A DNA stretch of 6,415 nt from Alphaproteobacteria bacterium (GCA_005884465.1 VAZH01000165.1:1-6415); one strand, 5' to 3'; shown: positions 1 to 6,175, counted from the stretch's first letter. Notes: generated by a model from the sequence alone, not told the origin. Made by a program: numbers and translations.

Positions 1-207
1 TATCCCGCGACCCTGGCGGTGGAAAATGTCTCTGCCGGGTATCACACCCTGGCGGAAGCGTTTTCCGGCTGGCGCGATTCGCCCCCGCACCGGGCAAATA
101 TGCTGAAAAATGGTGTCACAAAATTAGGCATCGCTGCCAGTTATGCTCCAAATACCAAGTACAAGGTGTTTTGGACGCTCATTCTGGCATCATCACAAAC
201 GGGATAA
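1..207 (+). CDS. CAP (SCP/PR1-like) domain protein, C-terminal part only
   Basis: The reading frame is open from the first base of the window, so the gene begins upstream and only its last 68 codons are here; the stop is TAA at 205-207. The residues read as the C-terminal half of a bacterial CAP domain (CAP/YkwD-type cysteine-rich secretory protein family): an ENVSAGY segment, then W-R-D-SPPHRANML, then KLGIA, and finally a F-W-T-L-I-LA strand. These match the conserved 'GENIA..', 'W..S..H..N', 'G.A' and 'YWT..LA' blocks of the family. Members are usually exported and their bacterial role is mostly unknown; no signal peptide can be checked because the N-terminus is missing. The GTG at 19 is an internal valine, not a start. 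From about base 101 to the stop the G+C content drops to about 43% by my count, against 64% over bases 1-100, with AAA and TTA codons that are rare elsewhere in the window. Confidence 0.85.
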   Translation, partial: YPATLAVENVSAGYHTLAEAFSGWRDSPPHRANMLKNGVTKLGIAASYAPNTKYKVFWTLILASSQTG

Positions 208-300
208 TCGCGGCGTGATCGGCGTTTATTGTTTCGCTGATTGACGTCGTCGCCAACTGACGCCACGGTGCGATGGCTTTTGATTAATTGATCGGCGGTT

Positions 301-1485
301 ATGACGGATCACTCCAGTCCAGCGCCTGCAAGCACGCCCGCGAAGGCGCAGCGCGTGCTTGTTCTGCAAGGCGGCGGCGCGCTCGGCTCCTATCAGGCCG
401 GCGCCTATCAGGCATTGTGTCACTTCGATTTCGAGCCGGAGTGGATTGCCGGCATCTCGATCGGCGCCATCAACGCCGCGATCATCGCCGGCAATGCGCG
501 CGAAAAACGGGTCGGGCGTCTCAAGGAATTCTGGGAGATGGTTTCTGCGCCAGTACCATGGAATCCGATCACGAAGAGCGACCGCGGCCGTTCGCTCTTC
601 AACGAAACCAGCGCCGCCTTGATCGCCACCTTCGGCGTCCCCGGCTTTTTTACGCCGCGTTTTCCCCCGGCGCCGCTGTGGCCGCAGGGCAGCCCGCAAT
701 CAGAGAGCTATTACGACACCGCCCCGCTTCAAAAAACGCTGGAGCGCCTGGTTGATTTCGACCGCATCAACGACCTGAAGACCCGGCTCAGCGTCGGTGT
801 GGTAAGTGTGACGACTGGCAATTTCAGATATTTCGATAATGTCGAGTTCAAGAAGCTGGGCAAGAAGATCGGGCCCGAACATATCATGGCGTCCGCCGCG
901 TTGCCGCCGGGCTTTCCTTCGATCGTCATTGAAGGCGAGCATTTCTGGGACGGCGGCATCGCCTCCAATACGCCGCTGGATTATGTGCTGGATGAAGGAG
1001 GCAGGAACGACCTCTTGATCTTTCAGGTCGATCTGTTCAGTGCGCGCGGCCCCCTGCCTGTTTCACTCCTCGATGCCGCGGAACGCGAGAAAGACATCCG
1101 TTTTTCCAGCCGGACCCGCATGAACACCGACAAGAACAGGCAGATTCACAATGCTCGCAAGGCGGTGCGCGACCTGATCGGCAAATTGCCCGATGATCTC
1201 AAGAACGATCCATCGGTCGAATTTCTGCGCGAAGCCGCCAAGGAAAACACCGTCACCGTGGTGCACCTGATCTATCGCAGCAAGAACTACGAATCCTCTT
1301 CCAAGGATTATGACTTTTCACACGTCGGCATGGTCGAACATTGGGGCGCGGGCGCGCGCGACGTTCATCTCTCGATGCGTCACAAGGAATGGCTCGAGCG
1401 GCCGCAATCCGGCGAAACCATGGTGACTTACGATCTCGTGGGAGACAGCACCGAAACCCTCGGCGGCAAACAGGAGCGTAAATGA
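301..1485 (+). CDS. Patatin-like phospholipase with DUF3734 C-terminal domain
   Basis: A 394-residue predicted serine lipid acyl hydrolase. The patatin fold shows its full catalytic set: the oxyanion-hole glycine loop GGGALG at residues 24-29, the nucleophile elbow GISIG at 51-55 with Ser53, and the catalytic Asp217 in the motif DGG (217-219). From about residue 265 onward the sequence (RTRMNTDKNRQIHNAR.., HLIYRSKNYESSSKDYDFS..) matches DUF3734, which commonly follows bacterial patatins of this type. No signal peptide or membrane segment is visible, so it is probably cytoplasmic. The ATG at 301 is the first start after an in-frame TGA at 289-291; the Shine-Dalgarno is poor. Its stop overlaps the start of bdhA by four bases (ATGA), implying one transcript and coupled translation. 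Substrate is not determinable: phospholipid or another acyl ester is the family expectation; a link to PHB metabolism is inferred from the neighbour only. Confidence 0.93.
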   Translation: MTDHSSPAPASTPAKAQRVLVLQGGGALGSYQAGAYQALCHFDFEPEWIAGISIGAINAAIIAGNAREKRVGRLKEFWEMVSAPVPWNPITKSDRGRSLFNETSAALIATFGVPGFFTPRFPPAPLWPQGSPQSESYYDTAPLQKTLERLVDFDRINDLKTRLSVGVVSVTTGNFRYFDNVEFKKLGKKIGPEHIMASAALPPGFPSIVIEGEHFWDGGIASNTPLDYVLDEGGRNDLLIFQVDLFSARGPLPVSLLDAAEREKDIRFSSRTRMNTDKNRQIHNARKAVRDLIGKLPDDLKNDPSVEFLREAAKENTVTVVHLIYRSKNYESSSKDYDFSHVGMVEHWGAGARDVHLSMRHKEWLERPQSGETMVTYDLVGDSTETLGGKQERK

Positions 1486-2273
1486 TGGGTACCTTGACAG
1501 GCAAGACCGCCGTGGTGACCGGTTCGACCAGCGGCATTGGACTGGCGTATGCGCGCGCCTTTGCCAGCGCCGGCGCCAACATCGTCCTCAACGGCATGGG
1601 TGCGCCCGCCGACATCGAGAAGGAGCGGGCCAGCATCGAGGTGGATTTCAAGGTCAAGGCGGTGCATTCGCCCGCCGACATGACCAAGCCCGGTGAGATC
1701 GCCGAGATGATCGCGCTGGGAGAAAAGACGTTCGGGTCGGTCGACGTCCTCGTCAACAATGCCGGCATCCAGTTCGTGTCGCCGATCGAGGAGTTTCCGC
1801 CCGAGAAATGGGACGCCATCATCGCGATCAACCTGTCATCGGCTTTTCATGGTATCCGCGCCGTCGTGCCCGGCATGAAGAAGCGCGGCTGGGGCCGCAT
1901 CATCAATACCGCTTCCGCGCATTCGCTGGTGGCCTCGCCGTTCAAGGCGGCTTACGTTTCCGCCAAGCACGGCATCGCCGGCCTCACCAAGACCGTGGCG
2001 CTGGAGCTCGCGACCTTCAAGATCACCTGCAACTGCATTAGTCCTGGGTATGTCTGGACGCCGCTGGTCGAGAAGCAGATTCCCGACACCATGAAGGCGC
2101 GCAACCTGACCAAGGAGCAGGTCATTCGCGACGTGCTGCTGGCGGCGCAGCCGACCAAGGAGTTTGTCACCTCCGAACAGGTCGCGGCGCTGGCGTTGTT
2201 TCTCTGCGGCGACGACGCGGCGCAGATCACCGGCGCCAATCTTTCGATCGACGGCGGCTGGACCGCGGAATAG
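1482..2273 (+). CDS. bdhA: D-3-hydroxybutyrate dehydrogenase (SDR family)
   Basis: Catalyses NAD-dependent interconversion of (R)-3-hydroxybutyrate and acetoacetate, the cytoplasmic step that feeds PHB breakdown products into central metabolism. 263 residues, close to the roughly 260 usual for the enzyme. SDR signatures: TGSTSGIG at 13-20, NNAG at 92-95, catalytic Ser145, Tyr158 and Lys162. What separates it from generic SDRs is the substrate pocket: Gln97, His147, Lys155, Gln199 and Trp260 sit at a constant +3 offset from the Gln94, His144, Lys152, Gln196 and Trp257 that I recall for the Pseudomonas fragi enzyme. Two adjacent ATGs (1482 and 1485) are possible starts behind AGGAG at 1472-1476; spacing is 5 or 8 bases, so the second is equally plausible (262 residues). 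It overlaps the patatin stop and is followed by a palindromic repeat that may end the transcript. Confidence 0.95.
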   Translation: MMGTLTGKTAVVTGSTSGIGLAYARAFASAGANIVLNGMGAPADIEKERASIEVDFKVKAVHSPADMTKPGEIAEMIALGEKTFGSVDVLVNNAGIQFVSPIEEFPPEKWDAIIAINLSSAFHGIRAVVPGMKKRGWGRIINTASAHSLVASPFKAAYVSAKHGIAGLTKTVALELATFKITCNCISPGYVWTPLVEKQIPDTMKARNLTKEQVIRDVLLAAQPTKEFVTSEQVAALALFLCGDDAAQITGANLSIDGGWTAE

Positions 2274-2348
2274 CAAGCTGTCCTGCGCCGCGAAATCGGG
2301 GCATCCAATGCGCCGCGGCTTCTGAGCAAAAAACACTGCTGGGGCATC

Positions 2349-2425
2349 GTCATTCCGGGGCATGCGAAGCATGAACCCGGAATCTCGAGATTCCGGGCTC
2401 GCGCTAACGCGCGCCCCGGAATGAC
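2349..2425. repeat. Palindromic intergenic repeat (family A), cloverleaf-forming, possible bidirectional terminator
   Basis: A perfect 12-bp outer stem (2349-2360 with 2414-2425, GTCATTCCGGGG) encloses three back-to-back hairpins: 2361-2373 (5-bp stem CATGC, loop GAA), 2376-2397 (perfect 22-bp palindrome centred on CTCGAG, foldable as 9 bp plus a TCGA loop) and 2400-2413 (5-bp stem CGCGC, loop TAAC). Only four internal bases outside these elements stay unpaired (2374-2375 and 2398-2399). Elements of this type are frequent between genes in Bradyrhizobium-like genomes, as far as I recall. It lies between the convergent ends of bdhA and the DsbD-alpha-like gene, where a symmetrical structure could stop transcription from both sides; this function is inferred, and there is no U-tract. 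Confidence 0.85.
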
Positions 2426-2442
2426 AACTTGGCGAAACCGCC

Positions 2443-3282
2443 CTACTCCAGATTGATGTTGAACTCGTAAGCGCGGTCGCCGCCGACCAGGGTCAATTTG
2501 AGCGCAGCACCCTCGGGCTTCGCGCCCGGAGGCAGGCCCTCGAGTTCGAAGGCGAAGCGCGTGATCCCGGGCGGGCTGTGTTCCAGCAGTTTCGGAACCG
2601 GCAGCGCCCAGTCTGGCGTCGGTCCTTCGACAAACAGATTGACGGCCCGGGTGTCGGGCACGACCACGTCGACCAGCACCGTGGATTTCCCGTCGCGCTT
2701 GACGTCACGGATGGTCAACGGGTTGGGGTCTCCGACATTGGCCGGCTTGGGCACGGTGTCGAGCGCCGCGAACAGCGCACTGTCCTCAGTGCTCGCCACG
2801 CTGGTGATGGCGAGTTCGGCGCTGGCCTCGACGGGAATGCAGAGTTTCTCGCAAACCGCGTAGTTGATATCGGCGCGAAGCGTCACTGGCTTGTCGGCAT
2901 TTTTGGCGACAATGCGCAGCGGCAGCACGACCTGGTTGTGATAGCCCAACGAATAGCCGCCGGAGCCGTCGTCAAATTTCGTCGGAGCCGGCCACAGCAC
3001 GGTGACGGCCTCGATATTTTCCGATTTGGAGAAATCGAAACGCGGCGGCACGCCGGAATCGCCAGGCGTCCGCCAATAGGTTTTCCATCCCGGCTGCAGC
3101 TGAAAGGCGATGCCGCCCAGCAGCACTGCCCCGCTGCGCGATCCCGCCAGCAGCCGGACCGCGGAATGTCCATCCCGTTGCCATGGCGAGGCATCCTCGG
3201 CGCGGGCCTCGATGGCCAGGGATGACGCCAATAAAGCTGCGGCAAAGCCGAGCGCGGCACGCATGGGAACTATGACGATCAT
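2443..3282 (-). CDS. Exported DsbD/ScsB N-terminal (alpha) domain-like protein
   Basis: A 279-residue protein with an N-terminal export signal: Met-Arg, a hydrophobic run at about residues 9-24, and a likely signal peptidase I site after ARA (28/29). The mature part matches the periplasmic immunoglobulin-like alpha domain of the thiol-disulfide reductases DsbD/ScsB (PF11412-type): WKTYWRTPGDSGVPP at 66-80, the WPAP region at 97-100, GY..QVVLPL at 113-122, and the cysteine pair Cys144 and Cys148 in YAVCEKLCIP. In full-length DsbD/ScsB this pair carries electrons from the membrane domain to periplasmic substrates. Here the transmembrane beta domain and the thioredoxin-like gamma domain are missing, so an electron donor must be encoded elsewhere, or the protein acts otherwise. 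Start: ATG at 3282; a second ATG six codons in (3264) gives a more typical signal peptide, and neither has a clear Shine-Dalgarno. It is divergent from the YqgE/AlgH gene. Confidence 0.88.
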   Translation of the reverse strand: MIVIVPMRAALGFAAALLASSLAIEARAEDASPWQRDGHSAVRLLAGSRSGAVLLGGIAFQLQPGWKTYWRTPGDSGVPPRFDFSKSENIEAVTVLWPAPTKFDDGSGGYSLGYHNQVVLPLRIVAKNADKPVTLRADINYAVCEKLCIPVEASAELAITSVASTEDSALFAALDTVPKPANVGDPNPLTIRDVKRDGKSTVLVDVVVPDTRAVNLFVEGPTPDWALPVPKLLEHSPPGITRFAFELEGLPPGAKPEGAALKLTLVGGDRAYEFNINLE

Positions 3283-3361
3283 GAGACGTCTTTACAGGCA
3301 AGGCAGGTTGCAAACCATTGAATTGCTTGTGATCTGATTCTGGAGGCGGCGAGAAGCTTGA

Positions 3362-4066
3362 TTGACAGAACCGGCACCCAATATCAGGATGTCATCAACC
3401 GAGAGTCCTTTGCGGATGGACCCTGAAGGCAAAACACCAAGGATTGTTGGCCGCGAAGCCGCCGGCATCGGCGACAATTCGTCCGGGCGCGGCTATCTCG
3501 ACGGTCAGCTGCTGATCGCGATGCCGGTGATGGGAGATCCGCGCTTCGAGCGTTCGGTGATCTATCTCTGCGCGCATTCCTCCGAAGGCGCCATGGGCAT
3601 CATCGTCAACCGCCCGGCGGGCAGTATCGACTTTCCCGAATTGCTGGTGCAGCTCGACATCATCAAGAAGGCGGATCAGATCAAGCTGCCGGAAAACGCC
3701 GAGACCATGAAGGTGCTGAAAGGCGGCCCGGTCGAGACCGGCCGCGGCTTCGTGCTGCATTCGAGCGATTTCTTCATCAAGGATGCCACCCTCAAGATCG
3801 ACGACGGAATTTGCCTGACCGCGACGGTGGATATTTTAAAGGCGATCGCGAAGGGCGCCGGGCCGAAGCACGCCATCCTCGCGCTCGGCTATGCCGGCTG
3901 GGCGCCCGGACAGCTCGAAACCGAAATCCAGGACAACGGCTGGCTGCACTGCGACGCCGATCCGGACCTGATCTTCGGCGGCGATATCGAGGAAAAATAC
4001 CTCCGCGCCCTGCGCAAGATCGGGATCGATCCCGGCATGCTCTCGAACGAAGCCGGACATGCGTGA
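3362..4066 (+). CDS. YqgE/AlgH family protein (DUF179/UPF0301)
   Basis: 234 residues as drawn. The conserved domain runs from about residue 44 to the C-terminus: [12 protein letters not shown] at 44-55, [10 protein letters not shown] at 76-85, [14 protein letters not shown] at 121-134 and [12 protein letters not shown] at 175-186, all hallmark blocks of the family. Function is unsettled: AlgH was linked to alginate regulation in Pseudomonas, but most members have no assigned activity. No signal peptide or membrane segment; presumably cytoplasmic. The start is uncertain. The longest form uses TTG at 3362, preceded by GAGAAG at 3351-3356 and GGAGG at 3342-3346; ATG codons at 3389 (225 residues) and 3416 (216 residues) lie before the conserved domain and would also work, though neither has a well-spaced Shine-Dalgarno. 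The first 43 residues are low in conservation and look disordered. A palindromic repeat begins nine bases after the stop. Confidence 0.93.
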   Translation: MTEPAPNIRMSSTESPLRMDPEGKTPRIVGREAAGIGDNSSGRGYLDGQLLIAMPVMGDPRFERSVIYLCAHSSEGAMGIIVNRPAGSIDFPELLVQLDIIKKADQIKLPENAETMKVLKGGPVETGRGFVLHSSDFFIKDATLKIDDGICLTATVDILKAIAKGAGPKHAILALGYAGWAPGQLETEIQDNGWLHCDADPDLIFGGDIEEKYLRALRKIGIDPGMLSNEAGHA

Positions 4067-4074
4067 ATGTTCTG

Positions 4075-4162
4075 GTCATTGCCGGGCTTGACCCGGCAAT
4101 CCATCCTCTTCGCAAGACTCTCATGAAGATTGATGGATACGCGGGTCAAGCCCGCGTATGAC
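4075..4162. repeat. Palindromic intergenic repeat (family B), copy 1
   Basis: Two 9-bp perfect hairpins, ATTGCCGGG-CTTGA-CCCGGCAAT at 4078-4100 and ATACGCGGG-TCAAG-CCCGCGTAT at 4137-4159, flank a middle arm in which ATCCATC (4099-4105) can pair with GATGGAT (4132-4138) and TCTTC (4107-4111) with GAAGA (4125-4129). The ends GTCAT (4075-4079) and ATGAC (4158-4162) are also complementary. The whole element is an imperfect inverted repeat whose halves are themselves inverted repeats. It sits between the convergent ends of the YqgE/AlgH gene and the TfdA-like gene. Short open frames crossing it (peptides like IAGLDPAIH and CRVKPGND) are repeat artefacts. Dispersed repeats of this kind are common in Bradyrhizobium-like genomes; a termination or mRNA-stabilising role is inference. 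Confidence 0.85.
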
Positions 4163-4191
4163 GGTGTGTGCGTTGAAGCGTGCAGTGCAGC

Positions 4192-5079
4192 TTACTCCGC
4201 CGCTTGCTGCGCAACCGTCGGCTCGGTGCCTGCCACTGTGGCGCGGCGCATGTCGCGCGGCTGCGACTGGTCGTAGCGCCGCACCCGGTGCATGGTCTGG
4301 CGGTTGTCCCACATCACAAGGTCATGCAGCGTCCATTTGTGGACGTAGACGAATTGCGGCTGCGTGGCGTGCTCGGTGAGGTCGCGCAGCAACAGCCGCG
4401 CCTCCGGCACGCTCATGCCCACGATCGCGCCGGCATGCGACGACAGATACAGCGACTTGCGGCCGTGCACCGGATGTGTCCGCACCAGGCGCTGCAGCAC
4501 CGGCTTGAACATCTGCTTTTCTTCCTCGGTGTAATCGGCAAATCCCAGCGAGCCGCGGGAATACATCAGCGAATGCTCGCAGATCAGGTCCTCGATCTCT
4601 GCCTTGGTCTCGTCGTCGAGCGCGTCATAGGCCGCGCGCATGTCGGCGAATTCGGTATTGCCGCCCTTGGGGTTGACCACGCGCGCCGACAATAGCGAAA
4701 ACTTCGCCGGAATCGGGCGGAACGAGCTGTCGGAATGCCACAGGCAGTTGCCAAGGTTGAACAAATGAGCGCGGCTGTCGCGCGGCAGTGGCGTGCCGTC
4801 CTTGCCGAGGTTGGAGACGTCGTTAAGTCCGGTGTCAAGCCGAGAATCCTGCGGCTTGACAATATTGCCGCCGCGCGGATTTTCGCGTTCGCCGAAATTG
4901 CGCGCGAACGCCATCTGCTGTTCGTCCGAGATGTCCTGATTGCGGAACAGCAGCACGGCGTATTTATCCATGCCGGCTTCGATATCCTTGGCCTCCCGCG
5001 ACGTCAGCGGCTTGCGCAAATCGACGCCCGTGACTTCACCGAAAAAATGCGGGTGAAGCGGCCGGATCGAGACAGTCAT
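4192..5079 (-). CDS. TauD/TfdA family Fe(II)/2-oxoglutarate-dependent dioxygenase (TfdA-alpha-like)
   Basis: 295 residues, normal for the family. The iron facial triad is His115-X-Asp117 (NCLWHSDSSF) with distal His264 (QTMHRVRRY), offset by +2 from the His113/Asp115/His262 I recall for TfdA of Cupriavidus; the arginine cluster RDMRR at 275-279 supplies the 2-oxoglutarate (and, in TfdA, substrate carboxylate) anchor. The enzyme should couple 2-oxoglutarate decarboxylation to hydroxylation of a carboxylate substrate; TfdA cleaves 2,4-dichlorophenoxyacetate to the phenol and glyoxylate. The sequence strongly resembles TfdA-alpha proteins of Bradyrhizobium, including non-degrading strains, so the natural substrate is open. 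ATG at 5079 is chosen because AGGAG lies seven bases upstream and the protein then begins MTVSIRPLHPHFFGEVTG, the conserved N-terminus. The frame stays open back to 5214, but that 45-residue extension is read from intergenic repeat B and is rejected. Confidence 0.93.
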   Translation of the reverse strand: MTVSIRPLHPHFFGEVTGVDLRKPLTSREAKDIEAGMDKYAVLLFRNQDISDEQQMAFARNFGERENPRGGNIVKPQDSRLDTGLNDVSNLGKDGTPLPRDSRAHLFNLGNCLWHSDSSFRPIPAKFSLLSARVVNPKGGNTEFADMRAAYDALDDETKAEIEDLICEHSLMYSRGSLGFADYTEEEKQMFKPVLQRLVRTHPVHGRKSLYLSSHAGAIVGMSVPEARLLLRDLTEHATQPQFVYVHKWTLHDLVMWDNRQTMHRVRRYDQSQPRDMRRATVAGTEPTVAQQAAE

Positions 5080-5129
5080 GGCGTTTCTCCTGATCGGGGG
5101 ATGCGGTTGGCCCGCTCCATTTGCGTGAA

Positions 5130-5157
5130 AAGCTACTCCCGGACATTGCGATGTCAA
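5130..5157 (-). promoter_or_regulatory. Candidate promoter of the TfdA-like gene
   Basis: On the minus strand a perfect TTGACA -35 hexamer (5157-5152) is followed after 16 bases by TAGCTT (5135-5130), a weak -10 match (3 of 6). It lies about 50 bases upstream of the start codon. The -35 match is seen; promoter activity is inferred, and the weak -10 keeps confidence low. Confidence 0.35.
5142..5155. promoter_or_regulatory. Inverted repeat overlapping the candidate -35, possible operator
   Basis: GACAT-TGCG-ATGTC is a perfect 5-bp inverted repeat with a 4-base spacer that overlaps the TTGACA hexamer of the candidate promoter. A repressor or activator could bind here, but a 5-bp repeat can arise by chance and no regulator gene is in the window. 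Confidence 0.25.
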
Positions 5158-5188
5158 CGTCGCCCGACGCATGCGGCGCCTACATCCT

Positions 5189-5278
5189 GTCATGCCCGGA
5201 CCTGATCCGGGCATCCATCAATCTTCGCAACGGCGTTTTTCAGTATCGATGGATTGCCGGGTCAAGCCCGGCAACGAC
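5189..5278. repeat. Palindromic intergenic repeat (family B), copy 2
   Basis: Same architecture as the copy at 4075-4162. Left hairpin ATGCCCGGA-CCTGA-TCCGGGCAT at 5192-5214 (9 bp); right hairpin TTGCCGGG-TCAAG-CCCGGCAA at 5254-5274 (8 bp); middle arm ATCCATC (5213-5219) complementary to GATGGAT (5248-5254). The two copies share the hairpin loops, the ATCCATC/GATGGAT pair and a CTTCGCAA block in the centre, while the stems and the rest of the middle differ. It lies between two genes of the same (minus) strand, the upstream SDR and the downstream TfdA-like gene, so it could end or attenuate read-through between them. Confidence 0.85.
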
Positions 5279-5293
5279 GAGGTCACAAGGGCG

Positions 5294-6073
5294 TCAGGCG
5301 TTGCGGGCCATCAGGCCGCCGTCCACCGGGATGATCGCGCCGGTCAGGAACGACGCCGCCGGCAGGCACAGGCTCAGCGTCATGTGGGCGACCTCCTCGG
5401 GATCGCCGTAGCGGCCGAGTGCGGTTCTGCGCCTGGCGTAGATCGCCTTGTGCTCATCACTGATCCGCGCCGTCATGCCTGTCGTGATCGGCCCCGGACA
5501 GATGCAGTTCACGGTGATGCCGTCGCGGCCGAGTTCCACCGCGAGCGAACGCGTCAACCCGACCACGCCGGCTTTCGCCGCCGAATACGGACTGTGCAAT
5601 GCGGTGGCGCCGAGTGCTTCGGTGGAAGAGATGTTGACGATCCGCGGAGATTTCGACTTGCGCAAGTGCGGCAGCGCCGCGCGGATCACGCGTTGATGCG
5701 CCGTGAGCATCACGGCCAGTCCCTTCGCCCACGCCTCGTCATAGCCCTCATGGTCGATCGCGACGCGCACCGAAATGCCGGCGTTGTTGACGACGATATC
5801 GAGCCCGCCGAAATGCGCCGCGATATCGTTGACGACGGCCGCAATGTCATCGCGATTGGCAACGTCGAGCGCCCAGGCCTTCGCGGTTCCACCGCTCGCT
5901 GCGATCTCTGCGGCGACGGCTTGCGCGCCCTCGGCCGCATAGTCGGTCACGGCGACGTTGGCGCCTTCGGCTGCGAACACCCGCGCGGTGGCGCGGCCCA
6001 TGCCGCTGGCCGCGCCGGTAACCAAAACGCTCAATCCTTTAACCGACCGGCTGAGTTGTTTGAAATCGGACAT
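5294..6073 (-). CDS. SDR family NAD(P)-dependent oxidoreductase, substrate unknown
   Basis: A 259-residue classical short-chain dehydrogenase/reductase. Rossmann motif TGAASGMG at 19-26; Asp44 at the end of the second strand (VTDY) suggests NAD(H) preference; NNAG at 96-99; catalytic Ser150, Tyr163 and Lys167 (YSAAK); CPGPITTGM after strand six; and the C-terminal VDGG. It does not carry the His/Lys substrate pair of the 3-hydroxybutyrate dehydrogenase in this window, so it should act on another alcohol/ketone; FabG-like or sugar/secondary-alcohol activities cannot be told apart from sequence. ATG at 6073 is chosen because MSDF..SVKGLSVLVTG has the usual spacing before the glycine motif; an in-frame GTG at 6127 would add 18 residues with no family support. 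Its Shine-Dalgarno is weak. It is divergent from another SDR gene and lies upstream of the TfdA-like gene on the same strand, separated by 214 bases containing a repeat. Confidence 0.92.
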   Translation of the reverse strand: MSDFKQLSRSVKGLSVLVTGAASGMGRATARVFAAEGANVAVTDYAAEGAQAVAAEIAASGGTAKAWALDVANRDDIAAVVNDIAAHFGGLDIVVNNAGISVRVAIDHEGYDEAWAKGLAVMLTAHQRVIRAALPHLRKSKSPRIVNISSTEALGATALHSPYSAAKAGVVGLTRSLAVELGRDGITVNCICPGPITTGMTARISDEHKAIYARRRTALGRYGDPEEVAHMTLSLCLPAASFLTGAIIPVDGGLMARNA

Positions 6074-6175
6074 CGCGATGCTCGCTGAAGATGATGCCGT
6101 GCACTGTAGGATTGACAAGGCTGGCACCGATCCGCAGAGAGGTCAAACCACGCGAAATAGAGGATCGAGGGTGCG

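Noticed and set aside
241..300. TTGACG at 241 as a -35 box for the patatin-bdhA operon
   Set aside because: No acceptable -10 hexamer lies 16-18 bases downstream; the 93-base gap 208-300 shows only a trivial 9-base direct repeat (TGATCGGCG at 216 and 289).
2349..2425. tRNA-like gene, suggested by a cloverleaf of 77 bases
   Set aside because: The outer stem is 12 bp rather than 7, the arm sizes are wrong, and there is no T-loop consensus, anticodon arm of 5+7 or discriminator/CCA context. It is a palindromic repeat.
2578..3225. Plus-strand open frame of 215 codons opposite the DsbD-alpha-like gene
   Set aside because: Low-complexity Arg/Gly/His composition without motifs; the opposite strand has a signal peptide and a conserved domain.
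3811..4161. Plus-strand open frame over the end of the YqgE/AlgH gene and repeat B
   Set aside because: It is an arginine-rich shadow in another frame of a well-conserved gene, and its tail is repeat-derived (IAGLDPAIH).
5080..5214. N-terminal extension of the TfdA-like reading frame to an ATG at 5214
   Set aside because: The added residues are encoded by repeat B and untranslated leader; the ATG at 5079 has AGGAG at ideal spacing and matches the family N-terminus.
5171..6088. Long plus-strand open frame of 305 codons opposite the SDR gene
   Set aside because: Its translation is dominated by Arg, His and Asp with no recognisable domain, typical of the antisense frame of a high-GC gene; the minus strand encodes a clear SDR.
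6074..6127. GTG start at 6127 for the minus-strand SDR
   Set aside because: It adds 18 residues without a Shine-Dalgarno or family similarity; the ATG at 6073 gives the normal distance to the glycine motif.
6112..6140. Perfect TTGACA at 6112-6117 as a promoter for the partial SDR gene
   Set aside because: The sequence at the -10 distance (CAGAGA) is a poor match, so I do not list it as a feature, although the location is plausible.
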